Of a DNA stretch of 64,000 nucleotides, positions 29,801 to 36,685 are shown piece by piece. The translations under genes were made by a program, and so were the position numbers. This stretch comes from Ensifer sesbaniae (lineage in GTDB: Bacteria > Pseudomonadota > Alphaproteobacteria > Rhizobiales > Rhizobiaceae). The stretch covers positions 2,108,001-2,172,000 of the forward strand of contig NZ_JABEKU010000001.1 of NCBI RefSeq assembly GCF_013283665.1, read 5' to 3'. The notes below the pieces were generated by a model. The model saw nothing but the letters and a program-made list of their open reading frames with translations. It had not been told where the DNA came from and made no database searches. Each line of letters opens with the position of its first letter. Position 1 is the first letter of the stretch.

Positions 29801-30535
29801 AAGTCCTCGACGCAGCTCGAAGTGGCTCAGCCGCTGCGCCAGCAGCCCCCCGCTCCGGTCTCTCGTCCGGTGCAGCAGCAGCCTGCGCCCCAGCCGGTCG
29901 TCCAGGCTCAGCCGGTCGCTCAGCCTCAGCCGGTCGCTCAACAGCCCGTCGTGCAGCAGCCAGCCCGGCAGGAACCGGCCCCGGCACTGCGCGGTAGCCT
30001 CGGCATCGAGCAGCCGGCCATTCGCCAGCCCGCTCCGTCGCAGGCGGTGACCAGCGAGGTTGCAGAAGGTGGTGGCTGGATGCGCGATCTGCTGCGTGCG
30101 GCATCGCGCGAAGAGGCCCCCTCGCCGGCGCCGCAACGCCCGGCCGAAGCGCAGCCTGCGGCCCGCACCGGCGACAGCCGCAATCCGCGCCACGTCGTCG
30201 AGTCGCTGAACTCGCTGTCGGTCGACATCGCCCGCGCCATCGATCACGATGCCTCGGTCGAACTGTGGCGCCGTTACCAGCGCGGCGAGCGCGACGTCTT
30301 CACCCGTCGCCTCTACACGCTGAAGGGCCAGCAGACCTTTGACGAGATCAAGCGCAAGTACGACCGCGAGCCGGAGTTCCGCACCGCCGTCGACCGCTAC
30401 ATCGCCGACTTCGAGAAGCTGCTCGCCGACGTTGCCCGCAACGACCCGGACAAGCGCATCACCCAGACCTACCTGACGTCGGATACCGGCAAGGTCTACA
30501 CGATGCTCGCCCACGCCGCCGGCCGCTTCAGCTAA
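23891..30535 (+). CDS. rgsE: Giant polar-growth protein RgsE / growth pole ring protein GPR
   Basis: 2214 residues. A cytoplasmic N-terminus of about 118 residues is followed by two transmembrane helices (about 119-141 and 159-182). Some 1800 residues of alpha-helical, apolipoprotein-like repeats follow, then a Pro/Gln-rich linker (about 1980-2050). A C-terminal domain of about 150 residues is rich in charged and aromatic positions (VELWRRYQRGERDVFTRRLY). Size, layout and lineage match Agrobacterium GPR and Sinorhizobium RgsE, which form a ring at the growing pole and are needed for unipolar growth. The repeats include 29-residue units. The ATG at 23891 gives MATKKSNESIDEKAF. It ends in a strong terminator and has no operon partner. 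Confidence 0.88.
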   Translation: MATKKSNESIDEKAFQALEAALKIDFDELNSSPNDKTSLDDPEENVSQPGNQAHAPDQNKRAKSHPEPSRAARAAEAAKTLAPEPAPKSPALSAANDDGRRSPAAMLRALDVRSNRAAIRVAALVSVIWAIAGLGIANLLYGPQIWQIRSLSDLAATPGAIGVAIGILLPVMLFFSFAIMIARAQELRNAARSMTEVALRLAEPETAAADRVMTVGQAVRREVSAMNEGIERTIARATELETLVHSEVNALERSYSENELRVRTLVQELGLEREAIIGHSERIRSAISGAHSKLKDDLEQASDDIASRIAISGEAFASLIDTRAAALSEKSDSALQSIGTMLSSRTDALLSGLTAAGLGLSTEFDTRLDQLSETLTKRGEDLLSQFETRASSLDASTERLNAALNDRARQLNETLIARTRDLNESLSVGQQAITGGLDDVLASLNATLDEKGASFRQSLRSSADDAIMDLDLRGGFFEEKLQTTVGQLATAFDERFHEFASAFDKRASMLDTKLMESLHRINETVSGGSEAIGGALDSSIEKIGSALSDQSLTLATTLGATQDFIEETIASRTSELSNLVGDAHSRIDAVLSEKTSGLMGALSQAQERIENGFGQRADALASALTSSEQRLTEGLDTRTAAFVDGLHAAHARIEQTLSGSTDEITSAIAASQHRLDNTLSERTLALSTILSMGADSIDNAVSGTADRLERVLSERGEAISEALTSQTSALDGVLAERAAAITSTMSSRANEMANTLSRHAEDVADSLTFRATAVAETMTDRVGDIEQKLSESVNTIAENLGGRVSQISDTLTQTSARIAEDLSGRVGKISDTLTETSAQIADALTARTTEATASLAGKAAEIEQTLSGRAEHLRDTLSSTHEQIRATLDDRIDAINLAVGQGRDQLEGMLADQSTAIATTLATSASMLEMSLDERQSALAGVIDRSGEALEARMRSTTGNIAERLAETANQISLAADSLTNRVDMSINGINDRLDDTGLRIETSLGALEERMRESAGNIGSIVDETGMHIETRVGVLEDRIRNTVGNVGTVVDDTGARIESNLGALENRIRGSVANVGSVVDDAAARVESGLNALEDRIRGSVSSVGSVVGDTGTLIENSLGALQDRIRGSVNDVNALVDDTGLRLEVSLSSLEERVRDSVGSVNEIVDGAGQRIANSLGDRAGDIDRMSQMAASRITGAIEAGAEHIAERLGTMDRALNIGLENVNRTIEGKAAVLVSSLRGAVSEATQNLDAEASRLEGKTSDLVSNLRSAVGDVAQEFDAEAVRIEDKAAGLVTTLRGAVGDVAQELDAEAARFEGKAAGLATTLRGAVGEVAQELDAEAARIEGKAAGLATTLRGAVSDVAREIDAEAARSAELLSKAGDDFASALAARQAEFANTIDQTAAATAARHAELANTIEQKAAASAARHADLARSIADAADTATARLAATHSQIASHADNIQQGLANTEKALEARGEAIRNTLDDRTRELNSMLAGRSLELSRLIDEQARPVIDQYAATGREAAERIAAVTQESADRLRAENAALVNAIAERTGETLNAISHRAEETAKAMKMVENRLQSTAMGLIDQLANNNAAIATVIDQASSNLGEMDQRLESTIARVSESTRQASDMLSTSTRLIEGKVDKLSDMSASTLSQIGGIVGRFEDHSKVLSQASDLLGAAQSNLVSTLEERQDALRTLSVGLVQRSEEIERTMRALEGFVDGAFQRAEERSGLVAGNLRSGIQQSFSDVGRLLTSAEQRAAEAAEAMRNTLAQAGDEAGASVEQVFSRAEERSRQIADTLRSGVETSFADVNKTLSSVEGRALGASEALRQAIAKIGEDAGASIEGAFANAEERSKEVASRLRGSVAASVSDIERMLAESGKKSDGVAGQLRDAVRVAIDEAIGRFSGATDEIRRSAGEIRKELDMTREELKRGAFDLPEEAKENAAVMRRAVGEQIKALQELSDIIGKSSTQLEVAQPLRQQPPAPVSRPVQQQPAPQPVVQAQPVAQPQPVAQQPVVQQPARQEPAPALRGSLGIEQPAIRQPAPSQAVTSEVAEGGGWMRDLLRAASREEAPSPAPQRPAEAQPAARTGDSRNPRHVVESLNSLSVDIARAIDHDASVELWRRYQRGERDVFTRRLYTLKGQQTFDEIKRKYDREPEFRTAVDRYIADFEKLLADVARNDPDKRITQTYLTSDTGKVYTMLAHAAGRFS
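26912..27433 (+). repeat. Six 87-bp (29-residue) repeats in rgsE, array A
   Basis: Consecutive units begin with LEERMRES, LEDRIRNT, LENRIRGS, LEDRIRGS, LQDRIRGS and LEERVRDS. Each is exactly 29 codons long and contains a V-G-x-V-V-D-D-T-G-like centre. They are diverged at the DNA level. Confidence 0.85.
27584..28018 (+). repeat. Five 87-bp (29-residue) repeats in rgsE, array B
   Basis: Units start GKAAVLVSS, GKTSDLVSN, DKAAGLVTT, GKAAGLATT and GKAAGLATT and end near DAEAxRxE. The last units are nearly identical in DNA (GAAGGCAAGGCTGCAGGCC at 27842 and again at 27929), pointing to recent duplication or gene conversion. Confidence 0.88.
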
Positions 30536-30561
30536 CCGGCGGAAATCAAAGGAATCTCGCG

Positions 30562-30592
30562 AACGGCCCCGTTTTTGACGGGGCCGTTTTCG
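30562..30592 (+). terminator. rgsE terminator
   Basis: AACGGCCCCGT and ACGGGGCCGTT pair around a T-rich loop and end in TTTT, 27 bases after the stop codon. Confidence 0.88.
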
Positions 30593-30745
30593 CATGCCCA
30601 CGACCGGCAATACTGATCGGAACGGCCAAGCCCTTCAATTGCACTCGAACTCGATCCCGCCGGCGCTACCACCGGCGAAAAGCCAACCATCCTCCGCTAT
30701 AATGTCCCGGAAGGGGTTGGTGTGGCCTATGTGGCAACGCCTTCG

Positions 30746-30791
30746 CCTACAGCGCCGCGCGTCTTGTCAGACGCGCAAAGGTCGCTGCAGC
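30746..30791. repeat. Partial RIME1-type palindromic repeat
   Basis: The first half of the element seen complete at 56419-56523: CTACAGCG, the hairpin GCGCGTCT-TGTC-AGACGCGC and CGCTGCAG. The second palindrome is missing. It lies just before the VOC-fold gene and may overlap its leader. Confidence 0.8.
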
Positions 30792-30807
30792 AAATCGGGA
30801 GGCGGAA

Positions 30808-31230
30808 ATGAAACCACGGCTGAAAGTCCTCACGCTCGCGGTAAACGACCTTGAAAGGTCACTGGCCTTCTATCGCGACGGCATGGGGCTGCCGACGCAG
30901 GGAATTATCGGCCAGGAATTCGAGGACGGCGCAGTGGTCTTTTTCCACATGGGCGACGACTTGATACTGGCGCTCTTTCCCGCGCCTTCGCTTGCCAAAG
31001 ACGCAAAGATATCCCCGACGCAGGCGCGGCTTGGCGCCGTCTCAATCGGACATATCGTCAATTCGAGGCAGGAGGTCGATGCGGTCATGAAACAGGCCGA
31101 AGATGCTGGCGCGATCATTACCGATCGCCCACACGAACGTTTCTGGGGCGGCTATTCTGGCTACTTCCACGACCCCGACGGCCACCTTTGGGAGATCGCC
31201 TGGAATCCGCACTGGACTGTCGCGGATTGA
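30808..31230 (+). CDS. VOC / glyoxalase-fold protein
   Basis: 140 residues with two beta-alpha-beta-beta-beta modules of the vicinal oxygen chelate family: LKVLTLAVNDLERSLAFYRD at the start, and GYSGYFHDPDGHLWEIAW at the end, whose final Glu is a typical metal ligand. Such proteins include glyoxalases, dioxygenases and antibiotic-binding proteins; the substrate is unknown. A GGAGG ribosome site precedes the ATG. The partial RIME repeat lies immediately upstream. Confidence 0.88.
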   Translation: MKPRLKVLTLAVNDLERSLAFYRDGMGLPTQGIIGQEFEDGAVVFFHMGDDLILALFPAPSLAKDAKISPTQARLGAVSIGHIVNSRQEVDAVMKQAEDAGAIITDRPHERFWGGYSGYFHDPDGHLWEIAWNPHWTVAD

Positions 31231-31603
31231 ATGCGCGAACGGCGCTAGTCTTATCTGCTGCCAACAGATCCTATGCTCCCCAAACGCAAAAGGCCCGGAC
31301 GGACCAGAGCCTTTGTTTTGGAGCTCGATCAAGTCAATAGGACGACGTTGCCCTTACCGCCCATCTCTCCGGATATGAACCAGAGCGTGCGGATTTCTCC
31401 ACCGTGCGCGCCATCAGTCCCAATGCAAAACGCAAGCCTCTCAGCGGCAACATCATCCCCTTGTCATCCCAAGCACGCTCTCCGTCCTGATCCGTTCCAA
31501 CACGGTTGCTACCAGAAATTTAATCGCTAATTATGAGTGCAAGCGTGGCCCAACTCGGGCTTAACGCAGCTTCCTCAATTCTCAAATCAAAGAGGAGCTT
31601 TGC
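31231..31603. other. Spacer between the VOC gene and the multicopper oxidase
   Basis: 373 bases. A weak terminator-like stem (AAAGGC with GCCTTT, 31289-31314, then TGTTTT) closes the VOC gene. The rest should hold the oxidase promoter, but no operator was recognised; I looked for and did not find a CueR-type dyad. Confidence 0.5.
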
Positions 31604-33103
31604 ATGACCTATCAGTCCGAAGGTTGTTTCGTTCCTAGACATGCCTTACTTGCGGCCGGACTCATATGTCTCGCCGAGCTACTACCAGGCGCTGCCAGCG
31701 CTCAGCAGGCGGCCGAGGAGCTTGTAAGGCCCGAGGAAGTGCACAGTCGCAATGGCGAACTCACCCTTGCCCTCACCGCCGCGCCTGCCAAGATCAACGT
31801 AGCGGGCGTTTCGTTCAGCTCCAACGTGTTCAACGGCAAGTACCTCTCGCCGGTGCTACGGGTTAGACGGGGGGATCTCGTCAAGATTCATCTCGTCAAC
31901 GAAATCGCCAAGGCGGACAACGAGATCAGCAAGCCCGAACCCACGAATCTTCATTATCACGGCATGGCCATCCCCCCGACGGAGCCGGCCGACGACATCT
32001 TCGTCGAAGTTCACCCCAAAGGTCATGAACATGTGGGGCATCACAGCAACGTCTACGAATATGCCTGGCGCGTGCCGGAAGATCATGCGCTGGGTCTGCA
32101 CTGGTATCATCCGCATGTCCACGGGCGTGTGGAGGATCAGGTGCTTAGCGGCCTCTCCGGCCTGCTCGTCGTTGAGAGCATGACCGAGACACATTATCCG
32201 CAATTTGCCGACCTGCAGCGCCAGACGCTGATCCTCCGTGACATCGATCTGCCCGGCGCAAAGGATGGTGACCCGAAAACGAAGACAATCAACGGCCAGA
32301 AGCACCCAGCCATTCGAATGAGGCCCGGCGAATTCCAGATCTGGGAAATTGGCAATCTCGGCGCGGACTCCTATTTCGACCTTGAGCTCGACGGCCACTC
32401 GTTCTGGGTTCTCGGTCGTGACGGAAATCCGACAGAACTGCCGGTCAAGGAACAGACCCTGTACCTTTCGCCGGGGGCACGGGCGGAGGTTCTTGTACAG
32501 AGTGCCAAGGCCGGCCATTATCCACTGCGCTCGCTGAAAGTGGATACTGGTCCGCAGGGAGATCCCAACCCCCAGGTGGAGTTAGGAACGGTCATCGTCG
32601 AAGGTGGGCCGGTCAATGGTGGGTCGACTAGCGCAGATCTTTCGAAGCCGGCGGTCGCCCTCGACAGTGGCGACATAACCGCCAGGGAAGTCAGGAAGCT
32701 TCCCATCACCAACCGAAGGACGATCACCTTTTCAGAAACGGCCGACGGAAAGACCTTCTTCCTTAATAACAAGATGTTCGACCAGGGCCGCATCGATACC
32801 ACTGTGACAATAGGCGACGTCGAGGAGTGGACGTTGAGGAACGTAACGGGCGAACGGCACGTCTTCCACATCCATCAAACCGATTTCCTCGTGACGGAAC
32901 AGGAAGGCGCCGCCCTCGACTACAAGGGCCTTCGGGACGTCATTGATATTCCGCAGCAACGAAACGGAAAGCCCGGAGAGGTGAAAATCATCGTCCCCTT
33001 CCTGCGTCCGAACATCGCCGGAAAGTTTGTCTATCACTGCCACATCCTGGAGCATGAGGATAATGGCATGATGGCAAACATCGTTGTCCTGCCGGCGAAG
33101 TGA
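31604..33103 (+). CDS. Multicopper oxidase, exported
   Basis: 499 residues with an N-terminal hydrophobic signal (LLAAGLICLAELLPGAASA). All copper motifs are present: LHYHGMA and HWYHPHVHG in the first domain, HVFHIHQTDF and YHCHILEHEDNGMM in the last. They carry the type 1, 2 and 3 sites of a three-cupredoxin laccase-like enzyme. It oxidises phenols or metal ions with reduction of oxygen to water in the periplasm; copper resistance is possible. No twin-arginine is seen in the signal. AGAGGAG precedes the ATG. Codon bias looks weaker than in its neighbours. Confidence 0.92.
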   Translation: MTYQSEGCFVPRHALLAAGLICLAELLPGAASAQQAAEELVRPEEVHSRNGELTLALTAAPAKINVAGVSFSSNVFNGKYLSPVLRVRRGDLVKIHLVNEIAKADNEISKPEPTNLHYHGMAIPPTEPADDIFVEVHPKGHEHVGHHSNVYEYAWRVPEDHALGLHWYHPHVHGRVEDQVLSGLSGLLVVESMTETHYPQFADLQRQTLILRDIDLPGAKDGDPKTKTINGQKHPAIRMRPGEFQIWEIGNLGADSYFDLELDGHSFWVLGRDGNPTELPVKEQTLYLSPGARAEVLVQSAKAGHYPLRSLKVDTGPQGDPNPQVELGTVIVEGGPVNGGSTSADLSKPAVALDSGDITAREVRKLPITNRRTITFSETADGKTFFLNNKMFDQGRIDTTVTIGDVEEWTLRNVTGERHVFHIHQTDFLVTEQEGAALDYKGLRDVIDIPQQRNGKPGEVKIIVPFLRPNIAGKFVYHCHILEHEDNGMMANIVVLPAK

Positions 33104-33239
33104 ATGCGACGGAAGCTGCCAATAGCCGATGGCGTGACGCCTTGATGGGAATGTTTGTGGAAGGAGCATAGGTTAGGTGCATTGGAAGACCGCTGCCGGA
33201 CCGAGTCTACTTTTCTTCTGCGCTCCAGCTTTCTTCTGA

Positions 33240-33380
33240 ATTTCAAAGCCAAACAGAAGTGCGAAAACACTGTTTACCAACTGGAAAGGCGTCATAATTG
33301 GCGATGGCGAACTTTGGTTCACCAAGACGGGAACAGACGCAAACCCTATGTCCGTACAGATTGCAGCCGTGGCCAATTAA
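33240..33380 (+). pseudogene. Remnant of the 3' end of an unidentified gene
   Basis: A 46-codon open stretch without a start codon at its head ends in TAA at 33378. From Trp at 33282 it reads WKGVIIGDGELWFTKTG, then a few polar residues and a short hydrophobic end (MSVQIAAVAN). This looks like the last strand-turn-strand of a folded small exported domain. The frame is closed upstream by TGA at 33237. It is probably a fragment left after deletion. The parent family is not recognised. Confidence 0.4.
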
Positions 33381-33473
33381 ATGCGATCACCCCTGAGTTG
33401 GCTCGGGATCAGCGGCAACGCTGTTGCCCGCGGTGCACCCGGTCAAGAGAACGCCGGGCCCAACCCAACGAAA

Positions 33474-33501
33474 AAGGGCCCCGGACGAACCGGGGCCCCT
33501 T
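33474..33501 (-). terminator. petABC terminator
   Basis: AAGGGGCCCCGG-type stem: on the plus strand AAGGGCCCCGG, ACGAA loop, then CCGGGGCCCCTT. The A run before it is a T run on the minus strand, 40 bases past the petC stop. Confidence 0.85.
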
Positions 33502-33540
33502 GCTGGATCTCGATCAGAGCCGGCTTAATCCGGCATCTGG

Positions 33541-34410
33541 TCAATGTTCCTTGTTGGCGTAGACCGATTTCTTCGTGAGGTAGACGAGGCCGGTGAAGAT
33601 CAGCAGGAACACCATGACCATGAAGCCGGTGCGCTTGCGCTCTTCGAGGTGCGGCTCGGCCGCCCACATCAGGAACGAGGCAACGTCCTTGGCGTACTGA
33701 TCGACCGTCTGCGGCGTGCCATCGTCGTAGGTGACCTGGTCGTTGGAGATCGGCTGGGCCATCGCCAGAGCGGCAGCGTTCGCGAAATACGGGTTGTAGT
33801 GGGTGCCTTCCGCGACTTCGACGCCCTGCGGCGGATCCTGGTAGCCGGTCAGCAGCGCGTGGATGTAGTCCGGGCCGCCTTCCTGGTAGGGCCAGAACAT
33901 GTCGAATATGAACTGCGGGAAGCCGCGCTCGATACCGCGTGCCTTGGCGATCAGCGAGAAGTCCGGCGGCGCTGCACCGTTGTTCGATGCCGCAGCCGCT
34001 TCCTTGTTCGGATAGGGCGACGGGAAGTGGTCGGACGGCAGGGCCTTGCGGGTGAACATCTCACCGTCGGCATTCGGGCCGTCCTGAACTTCGTAGTTCG
34101 CCGCAAACGCCTTCACCTGCGCTTCCGAGTAGCCGAGGTCTTCGAGCGTACGGAAGGCCACCAGGTTCATCGAGTGGCAAGCCGAACAGACTTCGGTGTA
34201 GACCTTCAGGCCGCGCTGAAGCTGGCCCTTGTCATAGTGACCGAAGGGGCCGGCAAAGCTCCATTCCTGCTGTTCCGGCTTGTGGATCGGATAGTGAGGC
34301 GTACCGCCGCCATGCTCCTCGCCGCCCTTCGCCTCTTCGGCGACAGCTGCACCGAGACCGAGACCAGCGACGACAGCGAGTGACAGAATGCCTGTAACAA
34401 GCTTTTTCAT
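33541..34410 (-). CDS. petC: Cytochrome c1 of the bc1 complex
   Basis: 289 residues. Signal peptide (MKKLVTGILSLAVVAGLGLG), covalent haem site CSACH at residues 75-79, the distal haem ligand region near the C-terminal third, and a C-terminal membrane anchor (FMVMVFLLIFTGLVYL) ending in basic residues. It carries electrons from the Rieske protein to cytochrome c in the periplasm. ATG at 34410 was chosen because the signal peptide begins there; the longer open frame overlaps petB. Encoded separately from cytochrome b, not as a fused fbcH. Confidence 0.97.
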   Translation of the reverse strand: MKKLVTGILSLAVVAGLGLGAAVAEEAKGGEEHGGGTPHYPIHKPEQQEWSFAGPFGHYDKGQLQRGLKVYTEVCSACHSMNLVAFRTLEDLGYSEAQVKAFAANYEVQDGPNADGEMFTRKALPSDHFPSPYPNKEAAAASNNGAAPPDFSLIAKARGIERGFPQFIFDMFWPYQEGGPDYIHALLTGYQDPPQGVEVAEGTHYNPYFANAAALAMAQPISNDQVTYDDGTPQTVDQYAKDVASFLMWAAEPHLEERKRTGFMVMVFLLIFTGLVYLTKKSVYANKEH

Positions 34411-34442
34411 TGTTGTGGGTTCCTTATCAATCGCTGTTCTGA

Positions 34443-35723
34443 TCAGGCGCGTGCGGCGGCCGGCTGCGTCTTGGCATTCTTCTTTTCCAAGACCGCTTCG
34501 GTGATGGAGTTCGGAATGCGCTTCGGCGTTTCGATCAGGCCGAGAACCGGCATGATGACGAGGAAGAAGCCGAAGTAGTACAGCGTGCCGATCTGCGACA
34601 TCACGACGTAGAGGCCTTCTGCCGGGCGCGAGCCGAGCCAGCCGAGCATGATGGCGTTGGCGACGAAGATCCAGAAGAACAGCTTGTACCACGGACGGTA
34701 GACGGCCGAGCGGACCTTGGACGTGTCGAGCCAGGGCAGGAAGAACAGGACGAGGATCGAGCCGAACATCACCAGAACGCCGCCGAGCTTGGAGTCGATC
34801 GGGCCGATGTTGAAGGTGATGGCGCGCAGCATCGCGTAGAATGGCAGGTAGTACCATTCCGGAACGATGTGGGCAGGCGTCTTCAGGGCGTCAGCCGGGA
34901 TATAGTTGTCCGGGTGGCCGAGGAAGTTCGGCTGGTAGAAGACGAACCAGGCATAGACGATCAGGAAGACGGAAACGCCGAGCGCATCCTTCAGCGTCGC
35001 ATAGGGCGTGAAGGGAACGGTGTCGGTCTTGGACTTGACTTCGACGCCGGTCGGGTTGGTCTGGCCGGTGACGTGCAGCGCCCAGATGTGCAGGACGACG
35101 ACGCCGGCGATCATGAAGGGCAGCAGATAGTGCAGCGAGAAGAAACGGTTCAGCGTCGGGTTGTCGACCGCGAAGCCGCCGAGCAGGAACTGCTGGATCC
35201 ACTCACCCACCAGCGGAAACGCGGTGAAGAAGCCGGTGATGACGGTCGCACCCCAGAAGGACATCTGGCCCCAGGGCAGAACGTAGCCCATGAAGCCGGT
35301 CGCCATCATCAGCAGATAGATGACCACGCCGAGGATCCAGAGGATTTCGCGCGGCGCCTTGTAGGAGCCGTAATAGAGACCGCGGGCAATGTGCAGGTAG
35401 ACGGCGATGAAGAAGAAGGATGCGCCGTTGGCATGCAGGTAGCGCAGCAGCCAGCCGTGGTTGACGTCGCGCATGATCTTTTCGACGGAGTTGAAGGCAA
35501 CGCCCGTGTCGGCGCCGTAGTGCATCGCCAGCACGATACCGGTCAGGATCTGCACGACCAGCATGACCGAAAGCATGGCACCGAAGGTGTAGGCGTAATT
35601 CAGGTTCCGGGGAACCGGATAGCTGATGAAGCTATCGTGAACGAGACGCGGCAACGGCAGACGGGAATCAACCCATTTCTCAATGCCAGTCGTCGGCGTG
35701 TAGGTTGAATGTTCAGCACTCAT
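34443..35723 (-). CDS. petB: Cytochrome b of the bc1 complex
   Basis: 426 residues with eight predicted transmembrane helices. Paired haem histidines appear in the helix with [14 protein letters not shown] and in [21 protein letters not shown]. The Qo-site motif [12 protein letters not shown] is present. It oxidises ubiquinol and drives the Q cycle across the inner membrane. ATG at 35723 ([13 protein letters not shown]) follows GAGGGG; another ATG 18 bases upstream is less likely. Middle gene of petABC, 14 bases after petA. Confidence 0.98.
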   Translation of the reverse strand: MSAEHSTYTPTTGIEKWVDSRLPLPRLVHDSFISYPVPRNLNYAYTFGAMLSVMLVVQILTGIVLAMHYGADTGVAFNSVEKIMRDVNHGWLLRYLHANGASFFFIAVYLHIARGLYYGSYKAPREILWILGVVIYLLMMATGFMGYVLPWGQMSFWGATVITGFFTAFPLVGEWIQQFLLGGFAVDNPTLNRFFSLHYLLPFMIAGVVVLHIWALHVTGQTNPTGVEVKSKTDTVPFTPYATLKDALGVSVFLIVYAWFVFYQPNFLGHPDNYIPADALKTPAHIVPEWYYLPFYAMLRAITFNIGPIDSKLGGVLVMFGSILVLFFLPWLDTSKVRSAVYRPWYKLFFWIFVANAIMLGWLGSRPAEGLYVVMSQIGTLYYFGFFLVIMPVLGLIETPKRIPNSITEAVLEKKNAKTQPAAARA

Positions 35724-35737
35724 TATCAGCAGTCCCC

Positions 35738-36316
35738 TCAACCGATCTTGATAACTGTGTCGGAAACGAACGCGAAGGTCGGCACGTGAAGGTTCTCCGG
35801 CGCCGGACCCTTGCGGATGCGGCCGGCCGTATCGTAGTGCGAACCGTGGCAGGGACAGAACCAGCCACCGAAGTCACCGGCCTGGCCAAGCGGCACGCAG
35901 CCGAGATGGGTGCAGGAACCGATCATGACGATCCAGTTTTCCTTGCCCTCGCCGGCAGAGCGATCGACGTCGCTTGCCTGTGCTTCGGCCGGAAGGTTGG
36001 CATTGCGCGCAACCGGGTCCTTCAGCTCGTCGAGCTTGACGGCCTTTGCCTCTTCGACTTCCTTCTCCGTACGGTTGCGGATGAAGATCGGCTTGCCGCG
36101 CCATTTCGCCGTCAGCGACATGCCGGGCTGCAGGCTCGAAACGTCAACCTCGATCGAGGCGAGCGCGAGCGTCGATGCATCCGGACGCATCTGGTCGATG
36201 AACGGCCAAGCGACAGCACCGGCGCCGACGACGCCTGCCATACCGGTAGCCAGATAAAGGAAATCGCGGCGAGTGGGCTCGCCCAAGGCCTCGCTTGAAG
36301 TGTCGTGTTCGCTCAC
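35738..36316 (-). CDS. petA: Rieske iron-sulfur subunit of the bc1 complex
   Basis: 192 residues. An N-terminal twin-arginine segment ([17 protein letters not shown]) gives the membrane anchor. The 2Fe-2S ligands are in CTHLGC and CPCHGSHYD, preceded by the usual loop and followed by [12 protein letters not shown]. It takes electrons from ubiquinol to cytochrome c1. First gene of petABC; an FNR/FixK-type site lies about 75 bp before the ATG. Confidence 0.98.
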   Translation of the reverse strand: MSEHDTSSEALGEPTRRDFLYLATGMAGVVGAGAVAWPFIDQMRPDASTLALASIEVDVSSLQPGMSLTAKWRGKPIFIRNRTEKEVEEAKAVKLDELKDPVARNANLPAEAQASDVDRSAGEGKENWIVMIGSCTHLGCVPLGQAGDFGGWFCPCHGSHYDTAGRIRKGPAPENLHVPTFAFVSDTVIKIG

Positions 36317-36685
36317 GGCTAAACCATCCTCTCACGCAATATTGCGGAAACCGCATCCGCCCCCGGCGAAATTCCTGCCCCTGGCGACTTGATCCAGGTC
36401 AAGGAACCACGCCCTATTCATAGTGCTGTCGCCCCCGTCGATTTGCGGCTGCAAACACGACTTCGGCACCAGAATCCGGAAAAATTCTGCGCGCGCACGG
36501 CACACAGATTCCCCGTCAATCCGGCGCGTTCTATGCTTGATCGCAAATTATGTCCAGCCTTGACAAGGGGATGTGGGCAGATTGTCGCGGGGAAAAGCGC
36601 GGCCAATCGGCACAAGGACTTGACGGTCGCCAGTTGGGGTGAATTCAGGCTGGACGGGTGGGCGTCGAAGCGCTCTTGGGGCGCC
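36317..36685. other. Promoter region of petABC
   Basis: 369 bases between petA and the end of the second ABC gene. It carries the anaerobox at 36389-36402. No small gene or terminator was recognised; a lower-GC patch lies at 36530-36560. Confidence 0.6.
36389..36402. promoter_or_regulatory. FNR/FixK-type anaerobox upstream of petABC
   Basis: TTGATCCAGGTCAA fits TTGAT-N4-ATCAA with one change (GTCAA). It lies 73 bp before the petA ATG. FixK/FnrL proteins bind such sites in rhizobia under low oxygen. Confidence 0.7.

Larger units (their letters stand above)
33104..33540. other. Spacer with a decayed gene tail
   Basis: 437 bases between the oxidase and petC. It contains the protein-like remnant at 33240-33380 and the petABC terminator at 33474-33501. 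The rest shows no gene. Confidence 0.6.

Noticed and set aside
28847-30610. A 587-codon minus-strand frame over the 3' part of rgsE
   Set aside because: Antisense shadow; arginine- and glycine-rich with no domain pattern.
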